Assembly: GCA_964573885.1 (NCBI GenBank)
Contig: CAZNLL010000157.1
Location: forward strand, 1 to 7,936
DNA: 7,936 nucleotides
Direction: 5' to 3'
Origin: CAZNLL01 sp964573885
GTDB lineage: Bacteria; Desulfobacterota; DSM-4660; Desulfatiglandales; Desulfatiglandaceae
Shown: piece after piece, positions 7,368 to 7,936 of the stretch
Numbering within the stretch: position 1 is the stretch's first letter
How the letters are laid out: each line of letters starts with the position of its first letter
Position numbers and translations under genes: made by a program
The notes under the pieces: generated by a model
What the model was told of the DNA's origin: nothing
Seen by the model: only the letters and a program-made list of their open reading frames with translations
The model's database searches: none

Positions 7368-7396
7368 TATTTACCTACTCACCCCTTCTTTGTCAA
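7368..7396 (-). promoter_or_regulatory. Likely promoter of the qrc operon
   Basis: On the minus strand a perfect TTGACA (plus positions 7391-7396) is followed, after a 17-base spacer, by TAAATA (7368-7373). The -35 box is exact and the spacing ideal, but the -10 box matches only three of six consensus bases. Transcription would start near 7361, giving a leader of about 55 bases before qrcA. The leader contains GTTAAC and a short GTTGG/CCAAC inverted repeat (around 7335-7357), which is too weak to call a regulator site. Confidence 0.5.
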
Positions 7397-7445
7397 GGGA
7401 AAAAAGGCCGATAACTGGTGTCTTTAACAGTGGTTTAGGTGACCT

Positions 7446-7480
7446 GGACAGGCCCTTCGGCGGTGCTCAGGACAGGCCCT
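7446..7480. repeat. Direct repeat, two copies of GGACAGGCCCT
   Basis: GGACAGGCCCT occurs at 7446-7456 and again at 7470-7480, start to start 24 bases. The second copy leads straight into the left arm of the nested inverted repeat at 7477-7524. No third full copy is present in the spacer. The meaning is unknown; it may be part of a dispersed intergenic repeat. Confidence 0.6.
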
Positions 7481-7524
7481 CAAGAGGCCGGGGCAAACCC
7501 CGGGCCGGCACCGTATTTTGAGGG
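7477..7524. repeat. Nested inverted repeat, possible structured RNA or REP-like element
   Basis: The outer arms CCCTCAA (7477-7483) and TTGAGGG (7518-7524) are exact complements. They enclose a strong inner stem, CCGGGG (7488-7493) and CCCCGG (7498-7503), around the four-base loop CAAA, with further GG/CC pairing around 7486-7506. The unpaired bases are mostly on the right side (7507-7517). There is no adjacent T-run on either strand, so this is not a standard intrinsic terminator. It could still fold in rpsU read-through RNA or be a repetitive extragenic palindrome. Confidence 0.55.
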
Positions 7525-7618
7525 GTGCTTTGGGGGATGTGGCGGGGCTTGACCTCAAGCAATGCATTACCATTGATCTCAATTAATTCGTTACTGGCTA
7601 TTGTGAGGCAAAGCTTTG

Positions 7619-7804
7619 CTAGAACTTTCTGATTCTTTTACGGCGTCTCTTGGCCGCCTTGGCCTGTTTCTTCTTTTTCTGGACGCTCGGCTTGTCATAA
7701 AAACGGCGTTCTTTTATCTCTGAAAAGAACCCTTCCTTGGTAAGCTTTCTTTTGAGATCTTTAATGGCTTTTTCTATTTGGTTATCCCGGACGACTACTT
7801 TCAT
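7619..7804 (-). CDS. rpsU: 30S ribosomal protein S21
   Basis: This 61-residue protein matches the S21 family throughout. It has the start MKVVVRDNQIEKAIKDLKRK, a central GFFSEIKERRFYDKPS (residues 25-40), and a very basic tail of Lys and Arg (KKKKQAKAAKRRRKRIRK). S21 is a small-subunit protein near the anti-Shine-Dalgarno end of 16S rRNA and helps initiation. An ATG 54 bases upstream is in frame, but its extra residues do not belong to the family and it would lie at the edge of the terminator upstream. The ATG at 7802-7804 has GAGGT about ten bases before it. The gene seems to stand alone, with no dnaG or rpoD after it. The neighbour on the right is separated by a terminator. Confidence 0.95.
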   Translation of the reverse strand: MKVVVRDNQIEKAIKDLKRKLTKEGFFSEIKERRFYDKPSVQKKKKQAKAAKRRRKRIRKF

Positions 7805-7831
7805 AATGCTTCTACCTCGATAATCGGATCT

Positions 7832-7860
7832 ATTGTAATATTCTACTCTATCAAACAAAA
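7832..7860 (-). promoter_or_regulatory. Possible rpsU promoter
   Basis: Between the upstream terminator and rpsU the minus strand is AT-rich. It contains TACAAT (plus positions 7832-7837) and TAGAAT (7840-7845), both plausible -10 boxes. Candidate -35 boxes (TTGTTT at 7853-7858, 15-base spacing to TACAAT; or TTTTGT at 7855-7860, 17-base spacing) are weak and overlap the T-run of the terminator. A promoter here is expected because a terminator isolates the gene, but the exact boxes are uncertain. Confidence 0.35.
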
Positions 7861-7892
7861 AAGCATCTTCACTGCCAGCCGTGAGATGCTTT
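7855..7892 (-). terminator. Rho-independent terminator upstream of rpsU
   Basis: Read on the minus strand, AAAGCATCT (7892-7884) pairs with AGATGCTTT (7868-7860). The stem extends by CAC/GTG after a one-base bulge around the loop GGCTGGCA. The descending arm runs directly into six T bases and then GTTTG. This is a typical intrinsic terminator, ending a minus-strand unit that enters from the right. It could instead act as an attenuator in a longer rpsU leader, since it lies about 55 bases before the rpsU start. Confidence 0.8.
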
Positions 7893-7919
7893 ACCTCGCC
7901 TTCAAGGACAGGGGGACGG

Positions 7920-7934
7920 CCCCGTTATACGGGG
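7920..7934. repeat. Small inverted repeat at the window edge
   Basis: CCCCG (7920-7924) and CGGGG (7930-7934) are complementary around TTATA. The repeat follows the G-rich phrase GGACAGGGGGACGG (7906-7919). It may be the edge of a larger intergenic repeat that continues beyond the window, but only this part is visible. Confidence 0.4.
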
Positions 7935-7936
7935 GA

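Larger units (their letters stand above)
7306..7618. other. Gene-free stretch between rpsU and qrcA
   Basis: These 313 bases separate two minus-strand genes. I see no convincing coding frame. The half nearest qrcA (7306-7440) is fairly AT-rich and holds the likely promoter. The middle (about 7440-7560) is distinctly GC-rich, with an 11-base direct repeat, a nested inverted repeat and a small near-palindrome (GCTTGA and TCAAGC around CC, 7547-7560). Next to the rpsU stop is a 12-base palindrome, GCAAAGCTTTGC, at 7608-7619. I found no clear T-tailed hairpin terminator for rpsU here, so some read-through into qrc cannot be excluded. Confidence 0.7.

Noticed and set aside
7477..7524. CRISPR or riboswitch reading of the repeats near 7446-7524
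   Set aside because: There are only two short direct copies with no regular spacers. The inverted repeat lies upstream of the presumed qrc promoter, so it would not be in the qrc leader.
7536..7634. 31-codon plus-strand frame running into the end of rpsU
   Set aside because: It has no ribosome binding site, overlaps rpsU in antisense, and shows no protein-like pattern beyond a short hydrophobic run.
7805..7858. N-terminal extension of S21 by 18 residues
   Set aside because: The added residues do not belong to the S21 family, the ATG lacks a ribosome binding site, and it lies almost on the terminator T-run.

Overview
The window looks like chromosomal DNA from an anaerobic, sulfate-reducing or related bacterium of the Desulfobacterota (former Deltaproteobacteria). 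The main reason is a compact operon that I read as qrcA-qrcB-qrcC-qrcD, the membrane-bound, periplasm-facing quinone reductase complex (Qrc) described from Desulfovibrio. The moderately GC-rich coding, strong AGGAGG-type ribosome binding sites and the sequence of the S21 protein agree with this. I cannot name the genus from the sequence.

Layout, left to right. Bases 1-63 are probably the last codons of an unidentified plus-strand gene. Bases 64-202 are a short leader with a TATAAT box and a strong ribosome binding site. Bases 203-1816 (plus) encode L-aspartate oxidase NadB, complete with its active-site residues. All remaining genes are on the minus strand. Transcribed from about 7360 down to 1813, they are qrcA (membrane-anchored multihaem cytochrome c), qrcB (Tat-exported molybdopterin-oxidoreductase-like protein that seems to lack the metal-ligand residue), qrcC (four-cluster iron-sulfur protein), qrcD (ten-helix NrfD-type membrane subunit) and a 55-residue single-helix membrane protein at 1813-1980. 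This last gene is easily missed because of its size. It has its own strong ribosome binding site and ends tail to tail with nadB, the two stop codons sharing the palindrome CTAG. A 313-base gene-free stretch (7306-7618) holds the likely qrc promoter and a GC-rich nested inverted repeat. Then comes rpsU (ribosomal protein S21, 7619-7804), preceded by a convincing minus-strand rho-independent terminator at 7855-7892.

How the genes work together. In Desulfovibrio, Qrc takes electrons from periplasmic hydrogenases and formate dehydrogenases, through soluble type I cytochrome c3, into the multihaem QrcA. The electrons then pass through the QrcB/QrcC assembly to menaquinone at QrcD. The menaquinol feeds the sulfate-reduction machinery (QmoABC). 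NadB belongs to NAD synthesis and is a separate transcription unit that happens to converge on the operon.

The main candidate for something little described is the 55-residue protein, a possible accessory Qrc subunit. Secondary points are five rather than six CxxCH motifs in QrcA, the missing molybdenum ligand in QrcB, and the structured spacer between rpsU and qrcA.
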